Of a DNA stretch of 64,000 nt, positions 17,962-26,916 are shown piece by piece. Within the stretch, counting starts at the first letter, position 1, and the number at the start of each line of letters is the position of its first letter. The translations under genes were made by a program, and so were the position numbers. Under the pieces are notes generated by a model. The model did no database searches. It was given only the letters and a program-made list of their open reading frames with translations, and had not been told where the DNA came from. The DNA comes from Chryseotalea sanaruensis (GTDB lineage: Bacteria; Bacteroidota; Bacteroidia; Cytophagales; Cyclobacteriaceae), in assembly GCF_003990915.1 (NCBI RefSeq), contig NZ_BHXQ01000005.1, positions 62,001 to 126,000 on the forward strand, written 5' to 3'.

Positions 17962-18784
17962 TCCCCCATATTTTTCTGTTTTAATTCCGGTGTACCGTAT
18001 GGAAGCACCGGATTTTCTAAGAGATAGTTTGGATAGTTTGGCTAAGCAGAAGTTGCCACCAACAGAGATAGTTTTAGTTAAAGATGGACCTCTAACAAAG
18101 GAGCTAGATAATGTAATAGATTTTTTTTCTCGAGATAATCCTAACTTGCTAAAAACAGTAAGCTTAGAAAAAAATTATGGACTCGGAGTGGCACTCGCAA
18201 AAGGCCTTGTAGAGTGCAAAAATGAGCTGGTAGCCAGGATGGATGCTGACGATATTTCCTCACCAGACAGATTCGAGAAACAAATAGCATATCTGAGTGA
18301 TCATCCAGAGATTGATGTTGTAGGATCTTCAACGGAAGAATTTATGAACAAACCTGGTGATAGTTCGATTCTTAAACTAGTTCCAGAACACCCTAACGAA
18401 ATATATGCTGCTGCAAAGATGAGGAATCCGATGAATCATATGACAGTGGTTTTTCGAAAGAGAAGGGTTATTGAGGCTGGAAATTACACCCCTATGCCAT
18501 ATTTTGAAGACTATTTTCTTTGGGTGAGAATGCTTCTGATGGGGGCGAAATTTTACAATATTCAGACACCGCTTGTAATGGCTAGAGTAGGTAACAACAT
18601 GATTGGCAAGAGGCATGGATTAAAATACGCCACACATGAGATTTCGTATTTTAGAAAAATACACCAATTGAAATTTATTACGAAAATTCAATTTTTAAAA
18701 GCGATCTTTCTACGAATACCAACTCGATTCTTACCAAAAGGTTTATTGACTTATGTGTATAAAGTTTTATTAAGAAGAAATTAA
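17939..18784 (+). CDS. Glycosyltransferase family 2
   Basis: A 281-aa GT-A enzyme. The nucleotide-binding N-terminus reads YFSVLIPVYRMEAPDFLRDSL, followed by EIVLVKDGP and the metal-binding DxD region ARMDADDISSPDRFEKQ (about residues 98-114). MNHMTVVFRKR and PYFEDYFLWVRML carry the acceptor-side acidic residues typical of GT2. The start overlaps the upstream Wzy_C gene by 23 bp, so the pair is probably co-translated. It adds one sugar to the repeat unit; donor unknown. Confidence 0.92.
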   Translation: MSETTRRNPPYFSVLIPVYRMEAPDFLRDSLDSLAKQKLPPTEIVLVKDGPLTKELDNVIDFFSRDNPNLLKTVSLEKNYGLGVALAKGLVECKNELVARMDADDISSPDRFEKQIAYLSDHPEIDVVGSSTEEFMNKPGDSSILKLVPEHPNEIYAAAKMRNPMNHMTVVFRKRRVIEAGNYTPMPYFEDYFLWVRMLLMGAKFYNIQTPLVMARVGNNMIGKRHGLKYATHEISYFRKIHQLKFITKIQFLKAIFLRIPTRFLPKGLLTYVYKVLLRRN

Positions 18785-18792
18785 TTAAGGGT

Positions 18793-19749
18793 ATGATACT
18801 ATTAACAGGTGGTTCAGGGTTTATTGGCGGTCACTTTCATAATGTAATTTCAAATGATAAGCTGATTAATCTTGACCTTCATAAGCCGGAATTTAATCAT
18901 TCGGCAACTTTCTATCAGGGAGATATTAGAAAGCAGGAGGATGTAGAGAGAGTTTTGAGTGAAAATAAAATTGAAAAAATTATTTCATTAGCAGCCAAAC
19001 ATCATGATTTTGGTATTGGGCATGATGAGTATTTTGACACAAACGAAGCAGGTACAGAAGTGATCTGTAAGGCTGCATCAAAGTATGGGATTAAGGAGAT
19101 CATATTCTACTCGACAGTAGCTGTTTATGGCACTACTGAGCAAATGTCCACCGAGCAATTGGAGCCACAACCCGACTCCCCTTATGGTGCATCTAAATTG
19201 GCTGGCGAGAAGGTATTGATAAAATGGGCTCAGGAGGATGCATCAAGAAAGGTTTTAATTTTAAGACCAGCACTTGTTTTCGGGGCTAACAATAGAGCTA
19301 ATATGTATAACCTAATAAGTCAGGTTAACTCTGGGTTTTACTTTCACATTGGTAAAGCAGCTAATATCAAATCTATTGCCTATGTAGAAAATCTCGTGAG
19401 CGCTACGCTTTTCTTAGCAAATAAACTAGGTGCGGGTGTTCATATTTATAACTATGCAGATGAACCTCAGCTAACCTCAAGACAGATTGGCGAAACAATA
19501 GCCGAAGCGCTAGAAAAGAAAATCAGATTTACACTTCCAAGATTTGTAGCCATTGCATGCGGCCTTCCATTTGATCTGGCAATAAAAATTACTGGCAAGA
19601 ACCTGCCCATATCTACGGCAAGAATAAAAAAACTTAACACGCAAACGTTACATTCGGCAAATAAGGTCAGGCAAACAGGGTTTTTACCAGTTTACTCAAC
19701 TCAGCAGGGTATCATGAAAATGGTAAGTTGGTATAAATCCCAACGTTAG
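18793..19749 (+). CDS. NAD-dependent epimerase/dehydratase (extended SDR)
   Basis: A 318-aa extended short-chain dehydrogenase. The Rossmann loop is LTGGSGFIGG (residues 4-13), the active-site motif YGASKLAGEK holds the Tyr-Lys pair, and FYSTVAVYGTTE supplies the Ser/Thr. The C-terminal part (RFTLPRF, ISTARIKKL, TGFLPVYSTQQGI) resembles GalE/WbpP-like or UDP-4-keto-sugar reductases (WbiG/FnlA group). It may make a hexose epimer or a 4-reduced 6-deoxy amino sugar such as FucNAc/QuiNAc. It directly precedes another Wzy_C protein and the WecA-like transferase. Substrate unknown. Confidence 0.85.
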   Translation: MILLTGGSGFIGGHFHNVISNDKLINLDLHKPEFNHSATFYQGDIRKQEDVERVLSENKIEKIISLAAKHHDFGIGHDEYFDTNEAGTEVICKAASKYGIKEIIFYSTVAVYGTTEQMSTEQLEPQPDSPYGASKLAGEKVLIKWAQEDASRKVLILRPALVFGANNRANMYNLISQVNSGFYFHIGKAANIKSIAYVENLVSATLFLANKLGAGVHIYNYADEPQLTSRQIGETIAEALEKKIRFTLPRFVAIACGLPFDLAIKITGKNLPISTARIKKLNTQTLHSANKVRQTGFLPVYSTQQGIMKMVSWYKSQR

Positions 19750-19796
19750 TTAAAGTTGTTTTCGTACCCAAAACCCTTTATAGTAAGGGCCAATTT

Positions 19797-19804
19797 TACT
19801 TTTG
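19797..19804 (+). promoter_or_regulatory. Candidate -7 promoter element before second Wzy_C gene
   Basis: TACTTTTG at 19797-19804 matches TAnnTTTG and lies 33 nt before the ATG at 19838. A short hairpin (CCCTT/AAGGG, 19774-19789) lies just upstream and could be a weak terminator of the preceding operon. No clear -33 TTG is seen at standard spacing. This 88-nt gap is one of the few breaks in the polysaccharide locus. Confidence 0.35.
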
Positions 19805-19837
19805 ATCCAATTTTTTATATTTTTCGTAGAATTGAGT

Positions 19838-21064
19838 ATGACTTGGGGGCAATTGACCAAAAATTCTTTATTACACACACTGGTTTATTTGACAGTGTTA
19901 TTGCTAACCATAACAATACCTCTTCCAATTAAATTTCACAATTTAACGGTTATACTTTTCTTGGTATTATTCTCTTTTGCCCTGATCCAAAAGAGCATTT
20001 TTAGCCACAAATGGGAGCTTCGTGAGGTTAATACCTTGATTCTTTTGCATTTTATTGTCATTGCCTCTGGCATGATTTATACTACTAATATTGAAAATGG
20101 ATTAGATGAACTTGAGAGAGCCATTTACCCAATAGCCCTTATCCCAATTTTCTCACTACTACAGACAACCAATATTACAGATCAAAAGCTTCTGAAATTT
20201 TTCTCAATTAGTTGTATTGTCTTAACTATTTACGGTTTTATCTATACCTGGGGAGTATTAGATAAAAAAGCATTTTTACAAATCCTTTTTCATGGTCACA
20301 AAAGTTTTACCGCTCATATTTTTCTTCAACCACTTTATCTTTCGGTTTACTTTCTGTTGATTATTTTTTTCTTGTTAGAGACTTTAAGAACTAATGGAAA
20401 ATCCCTTTCAATAAGACCCCGAGTGATAATTGTCGTGGTAATTTTTTTTGCAATAAGCATGATATGCTTCCTGCGTTCTAAAACAGCTCTTCTGTTACTC
20501 CCCACACTACTAATCATTTATTTAGTGATAGTTTTAAAAAAACGTGGCTGGTGGGTTGCTTTTATTTTATTACTAGTCACATTACTGACTTTTTTGCTCG
20601 ATAAAGATGGTACTCCTGATTTTATTAATACCTATGGACGGACAGTTTCCAAGGCTTTTGATCAACGGTTAATGATCTGGCAGGGAGCCATAGAGGGGAT
20701 AAAACAAGCACCACTCTTTGGGGCTGGGACTGGAGACACCCAAGTTTTATTAAATGAAGGCTATGCAAAGATTGGTTATGAGGAGGGTATAAGCAATAAC
20801 TATAATGCCCATAATCAATATTTGCAATTCATGGCTAGAAATGGTTTAGTTGAACTGCTCTGTTTTCTAGCCATCTTGAGCTATTCCTTTTGGAAATCAA
20901 GTAAACAATCCAACTACACTTTCTTAATGTTCAATATGCTGGTGGCCCTGGTTATGTTAACCGAATCTTTCCTGAGTGTCCAAAAGGGTATAGCATTTTT
21001 CTATTTCTTCCTTATGGTCTTTAACTATTTACCAGAGAAGAAACAGGATCACAAGCAAATTTGA
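19838..21064 (+). CDS. O-antigen ligase family membrane protein (Wzy_C), second copy
   Basis: A 408-aa polytopic protein with the Wzy_C pattern: RLMIWQGAIEGIKQAPLFGAGTGD, then NYNAHNQYLQFMARNGLVELL with the conserved histidine (about residues 325-345). The ATG at 19838 is chosen. The frame is open from a TTG at 19802, but that adds 12 residues with no support. Having this protein as well as those at 14384 and 16699 means three polymerase/ligase-like proteins in one locus. It stands between an SDR gene and the WecA-like transferase. Which of the three is ligase and which is polymerase cannot be told from sequence. Confidence 0.8.
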   Translation: MTWGQLTKNSLLHTLVYLTVLLLTITIPLPIKFHNLTVILFLVLFSFALIQKSIFSHKWELREVNTLILLHFIVIASGMIYTTNIENGLDELERAIYPIALIPIFSLLQTTNITDQKLLKFFSISCIVLTIYGFIYTWGVLDKKAFLQILFHGHKSFTAHIFLQPLYLSVYFLLIIFFLLETLRTNGKSLSIRPRVIIVVVIFFAISMICFLRSKTALLLLPTLLIIYLVIVLKKRGWWVAFILLLVTLLTFLLDKDGTPDFINTYGRTVSKAFDQRLMIWQGAIEGIKQAPLFGAGTGDTQVLLNEGYAKIGYEEGISNNYNAHNQYLQFMARNGLVELLCFLAILSYSFWKSSKQSNYTFLMFNMLVALVMLTESFLSVQKGIAFFYFFLMVFNYLPEKKQDHKQI

Positions 21065-21092
21065 TGATCTAAAGCTCTTTTTTCTTACTTTG
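21060..21092 (+). promoter_or_regulatory. Candidate promoter of the WecA-like gene
   Basis: A TTTG/TTG near 21060-21063 is followed after about 21 nt by TTACTTTG (21085-21092), which differs at one position from the Bacteroidota -7 consensus TAnnTTTG. The spacing suits the -33/-7 arrangement. The first plausible start codon is 16 nt downstream, so the leader would be very short. The -33 element overlaps the end of the preceding gene. Confidence 0.4.
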
Positions 21093-21107
21093 CGCTAAAA
21101 TGTGCCC

Positions 21108-22166
21108 ATGGCCAATTTAGTAGCTGCCACCGTAACTGCCTTTGTTATATCTTTCTTAATACTACCTGTAGTTATTAAGTACTCGCTTAGTAAAAACCTG
21201 GTAGATATTCCCGGCAGGAGGAAGATTCATAAAAAAATAACACCCTCCTTAGGTGGGGTGGCTATTTTCTTAGGTTTTTTTTTGGCGGTTATTATGTGGC
21301 TGGATTTTCCTGATCTGGCGAAAATCAAGTTCTTATTAGTGCCATTATCGATGGTTTTTTTGATTGGTGTGAGGGATGACCTTGTGCCCTTAAGAGCTTA
21401 CATTAAATTGTTGGGGCAGATTATAGCAGCTTGCTTTCTCATTTTCTTTTTTGATATCAGACTAACAGGTTTTTACGGACTCTTAACAATTCACGAGATA
21501 CCACTGGGACTTAGTTATGCCCTTACATTGGCTACCATTATTGTTATTACAAATGCCTTTAATCTGATTGATGGACTTGACGGTTTAGCAGGGACTATTT
21601 CGAGCATTGCACTTTTGTTTTTTGGTGTGTGGTTCTTTTTAGCTGGGGATTTGGTTTTTTCAATTTTAGCTTTTTCCATGTTTGGCGCTATACTAGCTTT
21701 CTTAATTTTTAACTGGGATCCTTCGGAAATCTTTATGGGTGACACGGGTGCCCTGGTAATAGGCCTCACGTTGTCTATCATGACAGTACATTTCATCAAC
21801 GTCAATAGCACACTTGATTCCGGAGCTCCATATAAATTCATGGCCTCAGTGGCAACAGCAGCCTGTGCCATTATTATACCACTAATCGATACTGCGCGCA
21901 TCATTATACTTAGATTATCGAAAGGGCAGTCGCCACTCAAACCTGACAAAAGCCATATCCATCATGCCATTATGCGTCTTGGTATGTCTCATGGTCAATC
22001 TACCATGATTTTGGCAACAGTACACCTTGTCTACATTGGATTAGCAATTGCAGCACACAAACTTGGTGAGAATTGGGTTCTTCTAGGCCTGCTAATTTTC
22101 TCATTGATTTTAAGTGTGTTTTTGGATCGGCTTATTTTGCGGAGAAAAGCGGTAAAGGATATTTAA
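21108..22166 (+). CDS. wecA: WecA/TagO-type undecaprenyl-phosphate sugar-1-phosphate transferase
   Basis: This polytopic MraY-family (GT4-type PNPT) enzyme starts glycan synthesis by moving a HexNAc-1-phosphate from UDP onto undecaprenyl phosphate. Visible motifs are IPGRRKIHKKITPSLGGVAIF near the N-terminus, then DDLVPLRAYIKLLGQ, NAFNLIDGLDGLAG (with catalytic-type aspartates), EIFMGDTGALVIG, and the cytoplasmic HIHHAIMRLGMSHGQ loop. About eleven hydrophobic segments. Length about 352 aa is usual. ATG 21108 is preferred; GTG 21102 would add two residues. It is the probable first enzyme for the repeat unit assembled by the upstream transferases. Confidence 0.93.
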   Translation: MANLVAATVTAFVISFLILPVVIKYSLSKNLVDIPGRRKIHKKITPSLGGVAIFLGFFLAVIMWLDFPDLAKIKFLLVPLSMVFLIGVRDDLVPLRAYIKLLGQIIAACFLIFFFDIRLTGFYGLLTIHEIPLGLSYALTLATIIVITNAFNLIDGLDGLAGTISSIALLFFGVWFFLAGDLVFSILAFSMFGAILAFLIFNWDPSEIFMGDTGALVIGLTLSIMTVHFINVNSTLDSGAPYKFMASVATAACAIIIPLIDTARIIILRLSKGQSPLKPDKSHIHHAIMRLGMSHGQSTMILATVHLVYIGLAIAAHKLGENWVLLGLLIFSLILSVFLDRLILRRKAVKDI

Positions 22167-22169
22167 AAT

Positions 22170-23210
22170 ATGGAAAGTAAGATCAACGAATTATTGCTTC
22201 AGGTAAAAGAGTTTGCCATTTCTTCGAAAGAAGAGTTGGAAAACTACAGACTTCAATTTGTCAGTAAAAAAGGCGCTATTGGTGAGTTATTTGAAGAGTT
22301 AAAGAAGCTTTCCAAAGAAGAAAAGCAGAAGGTTGGGAAAACCCTTAACGAGCTTAAGCAGCTTGCTGAAGCAAGGTTTAGTGAATGGCAGGAAAAGCTT
22401 GAATCAAGCGCTTCCAAAGCAACGCTGGACATTGACTTTACTTTGCCCCCTGTACCGGAAAAGCTGGGCAATCAGCACCCGCTTACGCTTACACGAAATC
22501 GCATTATAGAAATATTCGAGCGACTTGGCTTCTCTGTAGCTGATGGTCCTGAAATTGAAGACGATTGGCATAATTTCTCTGCCCTTAACTTCCCTGAAAA
22601 CCACCCTGCCCGTGAAATGCAGGATACTTTTTTCGTAGAGAAGAAAGGACAAAATGGTGCCGAACAAGACTTACTATTACGTACCCATACCAGTAATGTA
22701 CAGGTACGCTTAATGAAGGATCAAAAGCCTCCCATTCGCGCCATCATGCCTGGCCGTGTATACCGAAATGAAGCGATATCAGCAAGGGCGCACTGTTTCT
22801 TCCACCAGGTGGAGGGTTTATATGTAGATAAAAATGTAGGCTTTGCAGACCTAAAGCAAACGCTCTATCATTTTGCAAAGGAAATGTACGGACAGGATAC
22901 AAAGATCCGTTTCCGTCCTTCATTCTTCCCTTTCACTGAGCCCAGCGCTGAGATTGATATCTCATGCCTTATCTGCAAGGGCAAAGGCTGTAACGTGTGT
23001 AAATACAGCGGCTGGGTAGAAATTGCCGGCTCAGGCATGGTGCACCCCAATGTGTTAAAAAATTGTGGTATCGACCCTGAAGAGTATACCGGTTTTGCTT
23101 TCGGTATGGGTATTGAACGCATCACGATGCTGCGCTACCAGGTTAATGACCTGCGACTTTATTCTGAAAATGACCTTCGTTTTTTACGCCAGTTTAGCAC
23201 TGTAGTTTAA
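22170..23210 (+). CDS. pheS: Phenylalanine--tRNA ligase alpha subunit
   Basis: The alpha chain of heterotetrameric PheRS, which charges tRNA-Phe. The N-terminal coiled coil (residues 1-90) binds tRNA. Class II motifs follow: LTLTRNRIIEIFERLGF, motif 2 around MPGRVYRNEAISARAH and FFHQVEGLYVD, and motif 3 GFAFGMGIERITMLRY near residue 310. A CLICKGKGCNVC segment, two CxxC pairs, is present as in many Bacteroidota PheS. Length 346 aa is normal. It lies 3 nt after wecA, so an essential translation gene trails the polysaccharide genes. pheT is not in the window. Confidence 0.97.
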   Translation: MESKINELLLQVKEFAISSKEELENYRLQFVSKKGAIGELFEELKKLSKEEKQKVGKTLNELKQLAEARFSEWQEKLESSASKATLDIDFTLPPVPEKLGNQHPLTLTRNRIIEIFERLGFSVADGPEIEDDWHNFSALNFPENHPAREMQDTFFVEKKGQNGAEQDLLLRTHTSNVQVRLMKDQKPPIRAIMPGRVYRNEAISARAHCFFHQVEGLYVDKNVGFADLKQTLYHFAKEMYGQDTKIRFRPSFFPFTEPSAEIDISCLICKGKGCNVCKYSGWVEIAGSGMVHPNVLKNCGIDPEEYTGFAFGMGIERITMLRYQVNDLRLYSENDLRFLRQFSTVV

Positions 23211-23219
23211 AGGCCTTTT

Positions 23220-24329
23220 ATGAAGGTGCCTTTTATTGATCTTGCCGCTCAGTACAAAAGCATTCAACAGGAAATTGACGTTGCTGTGGCTGAGGTAATG
23301 GCTTCAGGTCAATACATTAAACACGGGTATGTAGATAGCTTTGAAAAAGCTTTTGCTCAGAAACTTAACATTGCGAACTGCATCGGTGTTGGTAATGGTA
23401 CAGATGCATTACTGTTGTCACTAAAGGCCTTAGACATCAAAGCTGGAGACGAAGTATTGACTCCTGCCCTAAGTTGGATTTCTACTGCCGAGGTTATTTC
23501 TCAATTGGGGGCAAAGCCAGTATTTGTTGATGTTGATTCGGATTACTTTACCATCGATTTATACAAAGCAACAAAGGCACTTAGCAAGAAAACAAAAGCG
23601 ATCATCGCTGTTCACCTCTACGGTCAACCTTGTGAGTTTCATGCGCTCAAACTTTTTTGTGAGAAGCATGATTTGTTTTTAATCGAAGATTGTGCGCAAG
23701 CACATTTCTCTGCTTTTGCTAAATCCCTGACAGGAACAGTTGGCGATGTTGCTGCTTTTAGTTTTTACCCTACAAAAAACCTCGGAGCTATGGGTGATGC
23801 CGGTTGTGTGGTAAGCTACAATCACACATTAGCTGATAAGGTAAGAAGACTCGCTAACCATGGAGGGCTAACTAAAAATGAACATCTTTTCGAGGGAATC
23901 AATAGCAGGCTGGATGAACTGCAAGCCGCTATCCTTTCTGTGAAATTGAAATACATTGATCAGTGGAACGCTGCCAGAATTAACCATGCAGAACAATATT
24001 TCAGTGAACTAGGTTTAGTTAATGAAATCCAGCTACCAAAGAAACCTGCAACTGCTAAACACACCTATCATCAATTTGTGATAAAAGCTAAGCAACGGAA
24101 TGCCTTACAGGATTATTTGGCCAATAAAGGGATAACCACAGACATACACTATCCGTTAGCCTTGCCTTTCGAACCGGCTTATGCTTATCTTCAACACAGC
24201 GATAAGGATTTTCCAGTAGTTTATCAGCTACAAAACGAAATACTTTCATTACCTATATATCCAGAGTTGCAGCACGCGCAAATAAGTTATGTGTGCGAAT
24301 CGATCAAAGAATTTTACAGAACCATATGA
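23220..24329 (+). CDS. DegT/DnrJ/EryC1/StrS sugar aminotransferase, second copy
   Basis: A 369-aa PLP aminotransferase. The active-site lysine is K186 in SFYPTKNLGAMGD, and VGNGTDALLLSL, AVHLYGQP and LIEDCAQAHFS are family motifs. It is similar in layout to the wbpE-like gene at 1597 but clearly diverged. Likely substrates are a dTDP-keto-6-deoxyhexose (from the RfbAB branch, as in FdtB/QdtB) or a UDP-keto sugar. It starts 9 nt after pheS and overlaps the dehydrogenase gene by 4 bp, away from the main polysaccharide block. The substrate assignment is open. Confidence 0.88.
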   Translation: MKVPFIDLAAQYKSIQQEIDVAVAEVMASGQYIKHGYVDSFEKAFAQKLNIANCIGVGNGTDALLLSLKALDIKAGDEVLTPALSWISTAEVISQLGAKPVFVDVDSDYFTIDLYKATKALSKKTKAIIAVHLYGQPCEFHALKLFCEKHDLFLIEDCAQAHFSAFAKSLTGTVGDVAAFSFYPTKNLGAMGDAGCVVSYNHTLADKVRRLANHGGLTKNEHLFEGINSRLDELQAAILSVKLKYIDQWNAARINHAEQYFSELGLVNEIQLPKKPATAKHTYHQFVIKAKQRNALQDYLANKGITTDIHYPLALPFEPAYAYLQHSDKDFPVVYQLQNEILSLPIYPELQHAQISYVCESIKEFYRTI

Positions 24330-25180
24330 AAAACATTAAAACAATTTTAGTAGCGGGTGCCGGTACCATGGGACAAGGAATAGCACAAGTTTGTGCTCAG
24401 GCTGGTTATGCTGTTTATTTGTTCGATGTTCAACCCGAATTTATACAGCGTGGCTTACTCAATATAGATAAGAGTCTTTCGTTACTTGTTGGTAAAAACA
24501 AATTGACACAAGAGGAATCGGTGGCCATTGCAGGCCGTATTAAAGGTACTGAAACAGTTGATGTGCCTGCCGATTTGGTAGTAGAGGCCATTGTTGAAGA
24601 TGCTGAAGCTAAACGAAAATTATTTACGGCCATAGAAAAAGTGGTGTCTCCTTCAGCCATCCTTACTTCAAACACTTCATCGATACCTATAACGCAACTC
24701 GCTGCTTCTTTGCGTCACCCTGAGCGTTTGGCAGGTCTTCATTTCTTCAATCCTGCTCCGGTTATGAAGTTGGTAGAAATTATCAGTGGTGTTGCTACAG
24801 ACCATGTAGTGATTGAAAAGTTGCAAGAGTTTGTAAAGGCAATTGGTAAGGTGTCGGTTATTGCAAATGATGCCCCCGGCTTTATTGTAAATCGTGTGGC
24901 CAGACATTTTTATGTCGAAGCCTTAAAACTTGTTGAAGAAGGTGTGGCAACTCACCAGCAAGTTGATGAATTATTGCGCGCTTCTGGTTTCAGAATGGGT
25001 GCATTTGAGTTAATGGATTTAATAGGGATTGACATCAATTTTTCGGTTACCTCTTCGTTATACAATGGATTTCATCAAGAACCGCGCTTCCGACCAAGCC
25101 GTGTGCAAGAGCAAAAGGTTTTGGCAGGACACTTGGGTAAGAAAAGTGGAAAGGGATTTTATGATTACTCGAAGTCTTAA
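24326..25180 (+). CDS. hbd: 3-hydroxybutyryl-CoA dehydrogenase
   Basis: This NAD(P)-dependent enzyme interconverts acetoacetyl-CoA and 3-hydroxybutyryl-CoA. The N-terminal Rossmann loop is AGAGTMGQGIAQ, SNTSSIPI and HFFNPAPVMKLVEI carry the catalytic-region Ser and His, and NDAPGFIVNRVARHF is the family signature. The C-terminal domain ends with the usual LGKKSGKGFYDY. At 284 aa it has typical length. The ATG at 24326 overlaps the aminotransferase stop (ATGA); the frame is open from a GTG at 24293 but that lies inside the upstream gene. Its pathway (butyrate, PHB or beta-oxidation) is not shown by neighbours. Confidence 0.94.
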   Translation: MKNIKTILVAGAGTMGQGIAQVCAQAGYAVYLFDVQPEFIQRGLLNIDKSLSLLVGKNKLTQEESVAIAGRIKGTETVDVPADLVVEAIVEDAEAKRKLFTAIEKVVSPSAILTSNTSSIPITQLAASLRHPERLAGLHFFNPAPVMKLVEIISGVATDHVVIEKLQEFVKAIGKVSVIANDAPGFIVNRVARHFYVEALKLVEEGVATHQQVDELLRASGFRMGAFELMDLIGIDINFSVTSSLYNGFHQEPRFRPSRVQEQKVLAGHLGKKSGKGFYDYSKS

Positions 25181-25613
25181 GAAATATCAGTTTTTTCTGG
25201 TTGTGCTGGCGATGCTCTTTTCTTGTCAGCCGCAATTAAGCGATGATCAAATCCCTTTGGTTCCCTTTGAACCAATTGTGCTGAACATTGCTTTACCGAG
25301 TTATTCTACTTTACAATCAACTGGAGGTTATAAAGAATTAAGTTCAGGTGGTACACGCGGAATAATTTTATACAGGCTTAATACCGCGACAATATTAGCA
25401 TTTGAAAGGAACTGCTCTTTTCAACCGCAAGACGCTTGCGCAACTGTTAATGTTCATCCTTCTGGACTTTTTATGAATGATGCATGCTGTGGTTCTACTT
25501 TCCACTTTGACAACGGTAACCCTAGTGGTGGCGCTGCCTGGAGACCGTTAGTTCAGTATAACACAAACCTAATAGGAAATACCCTAACCATTACCGATCA
25601 AACTATCAATTAG
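25161..25613 (+). CDS. Lipoprotein with degenerate Rieske-like domain
   Basis: A 150-aa exported protein. Residues 1-22 form a lipoprotein signal peptide with lipobox LFSC (C22). The rest resembles the Rieske fold region by pattern: a first loop with C85 (ERNCSFQ), C93, then C109-C110 in ACCGSTFHFDNG, followed by a strand-rich end with PLVQY. In true Rieske centres each cluster loop has Cys-x-His or Cys-x2-His; here the histidines at those places are missing, so an iron-sulfur cluster is doubtful. The ATG at 25161 is inside the hbd 3' end (20-bp overlap). It ends tail to tail with the kinase gene, overlapping by 8 bp. Function unknown. Confidence 0.72.
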   Translation: MITRSLKKYQFFLVVLAMLFSCQPQLSDDQIPLVPFEPIVLNIALPSYSTLQSTGGYKELSSGGTRGIILYRLNTATILAFERNCSFQPQDACATVNVHPSGLFMNDACCGSTFHFDNGNPSGGAAWRPLVQYNTNLIGNTLTITDQTIN

Positions 25614-26913
25614 TTCTTACTGGAAGCCGAACAGTAAATGTAGAGCCTATGCCCAGCGTTGATTCGAGATGTATAGAGCCTGAAAGTTTATCTAGTGTTT
25701 CTTTTACAATATACAATCCGAGCCCGGAACCTTGCGATTTTTCATTTGCACGATAGAACATATCAAAAACGCGTTGGTGGTACTCTGGGGAAATGCCTTG
25801 ACCGTTATCTTCAACTTTTAGATAGAAACCAAAATCTGTTGTGAGAACATGTAGACGAATAAACCGTGTATCTTTTCCCTTATCGTGGTAGCGAATGGCG
25901 TTTGAAATCAAGTTAGACAATATAATGGTTAGTCTGCTTCGGTCTGATAAAACCTCAAGATCGCTTGGTATGTCTGATTCAAAATGAATGTGCTGTGCTT
26001 CTGGTGCATAGTGGAGTGTTTCCCACACCTCATTAACCAAATTAGCTAAATTAATATTTTCCTTCCCCACATGAAGACGGTTGTTACGCGAGTAATCGGT
26101 AATATCTTTTATGAATTTGTCAAGGGAAGCAACCCTGTCGCGCATCATGCTTAGGTAACGTGCGGATTCTGTTTTATCATGGCTGTTGTCAATAATATTG
26201 ATCAACCCTAACAACGAAGTAAGCGGAGCACGAAGGTCATGTGAAGTGCTGTAAACAAATCGGTCTAATTCGTTATTGGCTTTCATTAACAGCTTATTGT
26301 TTTGTACAAGCTGCATATCGTTATAGTAATTGAGGTTAATGAGTAAATAAACCATCATGGCTCCCGTTGGTAAGCCAATAGAGAAATTGATGATTACATT
26401 CAACAATAGCTCATCTTGCGTATAGTCCCTTTTCGGCAGAAAAGAAAAATCGATAAAGTAAGCGAATACAAAAAGTGTGTATGTAAAGGCCGCAAAAAGT
26501 ATAGACCATAAGCGCATGTTGTAATCGAAGACAACAAAGGAAGCCATACTGGTTAATAAAAAGTAAATGAAGGCTCCCGAATTTGGCGATTCACTCGAAG
26601 CAAGTAAATACACAACAATATTTATGGTAGGTAACAGAAAATAGTTGGCAGTACAATGTTCACCCTTGCGGTGATAACGTATGGAGTAACTCAGCAAAAA
26701 GAGAGGCACAACATAGACCATTGCAATTAACGGAGTTACATTACGGATGATAATTTCAATAAGCAGGTAGATTATAAGTATGAGCATTGCCATTAATGCA
26801 AATTGTCCAGATAGCATGGCTCTTTTATACTGACCTCTTGATTCTATATAATTACCCTCACCAATAATGAGGTCACGAATAGTCTTTTTGAAGTTTGCGC
26901 AGCTCAGTTTCAC
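25606..26913 (-). CDS. Membrane sensor histidine kinase
   Basis: This HisKA/HATPase_c two-component kinase has a membrane sensor of about six hydrophobic segments in its first half, with no large periplasmic domain. The H-box is YSTSHDLRAPLTSLLG, the N-box ILSNLISNAIRYH, G1 VEDNGQGI, and G2 GSGLGLYIVKETL, so it should be catalytically competent. No response regulator is adjacent. The start is uncertain. The frame opens at a TTG at 26979; I prefer GTG 26913 because the stretch IRDLIIGEGNYI still looks coding. ATG 26817 is a later option. A TACCTTTG lies just upstream of 26913 on this strand. The gene overlaps the lipoprotein tail by 8 bp. Confidence 0.88.
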   Translation of the reverse strand: MKLSCANFKKTIRDLIIGEGNYIESRGQYKRAMLSGQFALMAMLILIIYLLIEIIIRNVTPLIAMVYVVPLFLLSYSIRYHRKGEHCTANYFLLPTINIVVYLLASSESPNSGAFIYFLLTSMASFVVFDYNMRLWSILFAAFTYTLFVFAYFIDFSFLPKRDYTQDELLLNVIINFSIGLPTGAMMVYLLINLNYYNDMQLVQNNKLLMKANNELDRFVYSTSHDLRAPLTSLLGLINIIDNSHDKTESARYLSMMRDRVASLDKFIKDITDYSRNNRLHVGKENINLANLVNEVWETLHYAPEAQHIHFESDIPSDLEVLSDRSRLTIILSNLISNAIRYHDKGKDTRFIRLHVLTTDFGFYLKVEDNGQGISPEYHQRVFDMFYRANEKSQGSGLGLYIVKETLDKLSGSIHLESTLGIGSTFTVRLPVRTN

Positions 26914-26916
26914 AAC

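Noticed and set aside
21515..21949. 144-aa open frame on the - strand opposite wecA
   Set aside because: Low-complexity, no recognisable domain, and wholly inside a clear membrane-enzyme gene.
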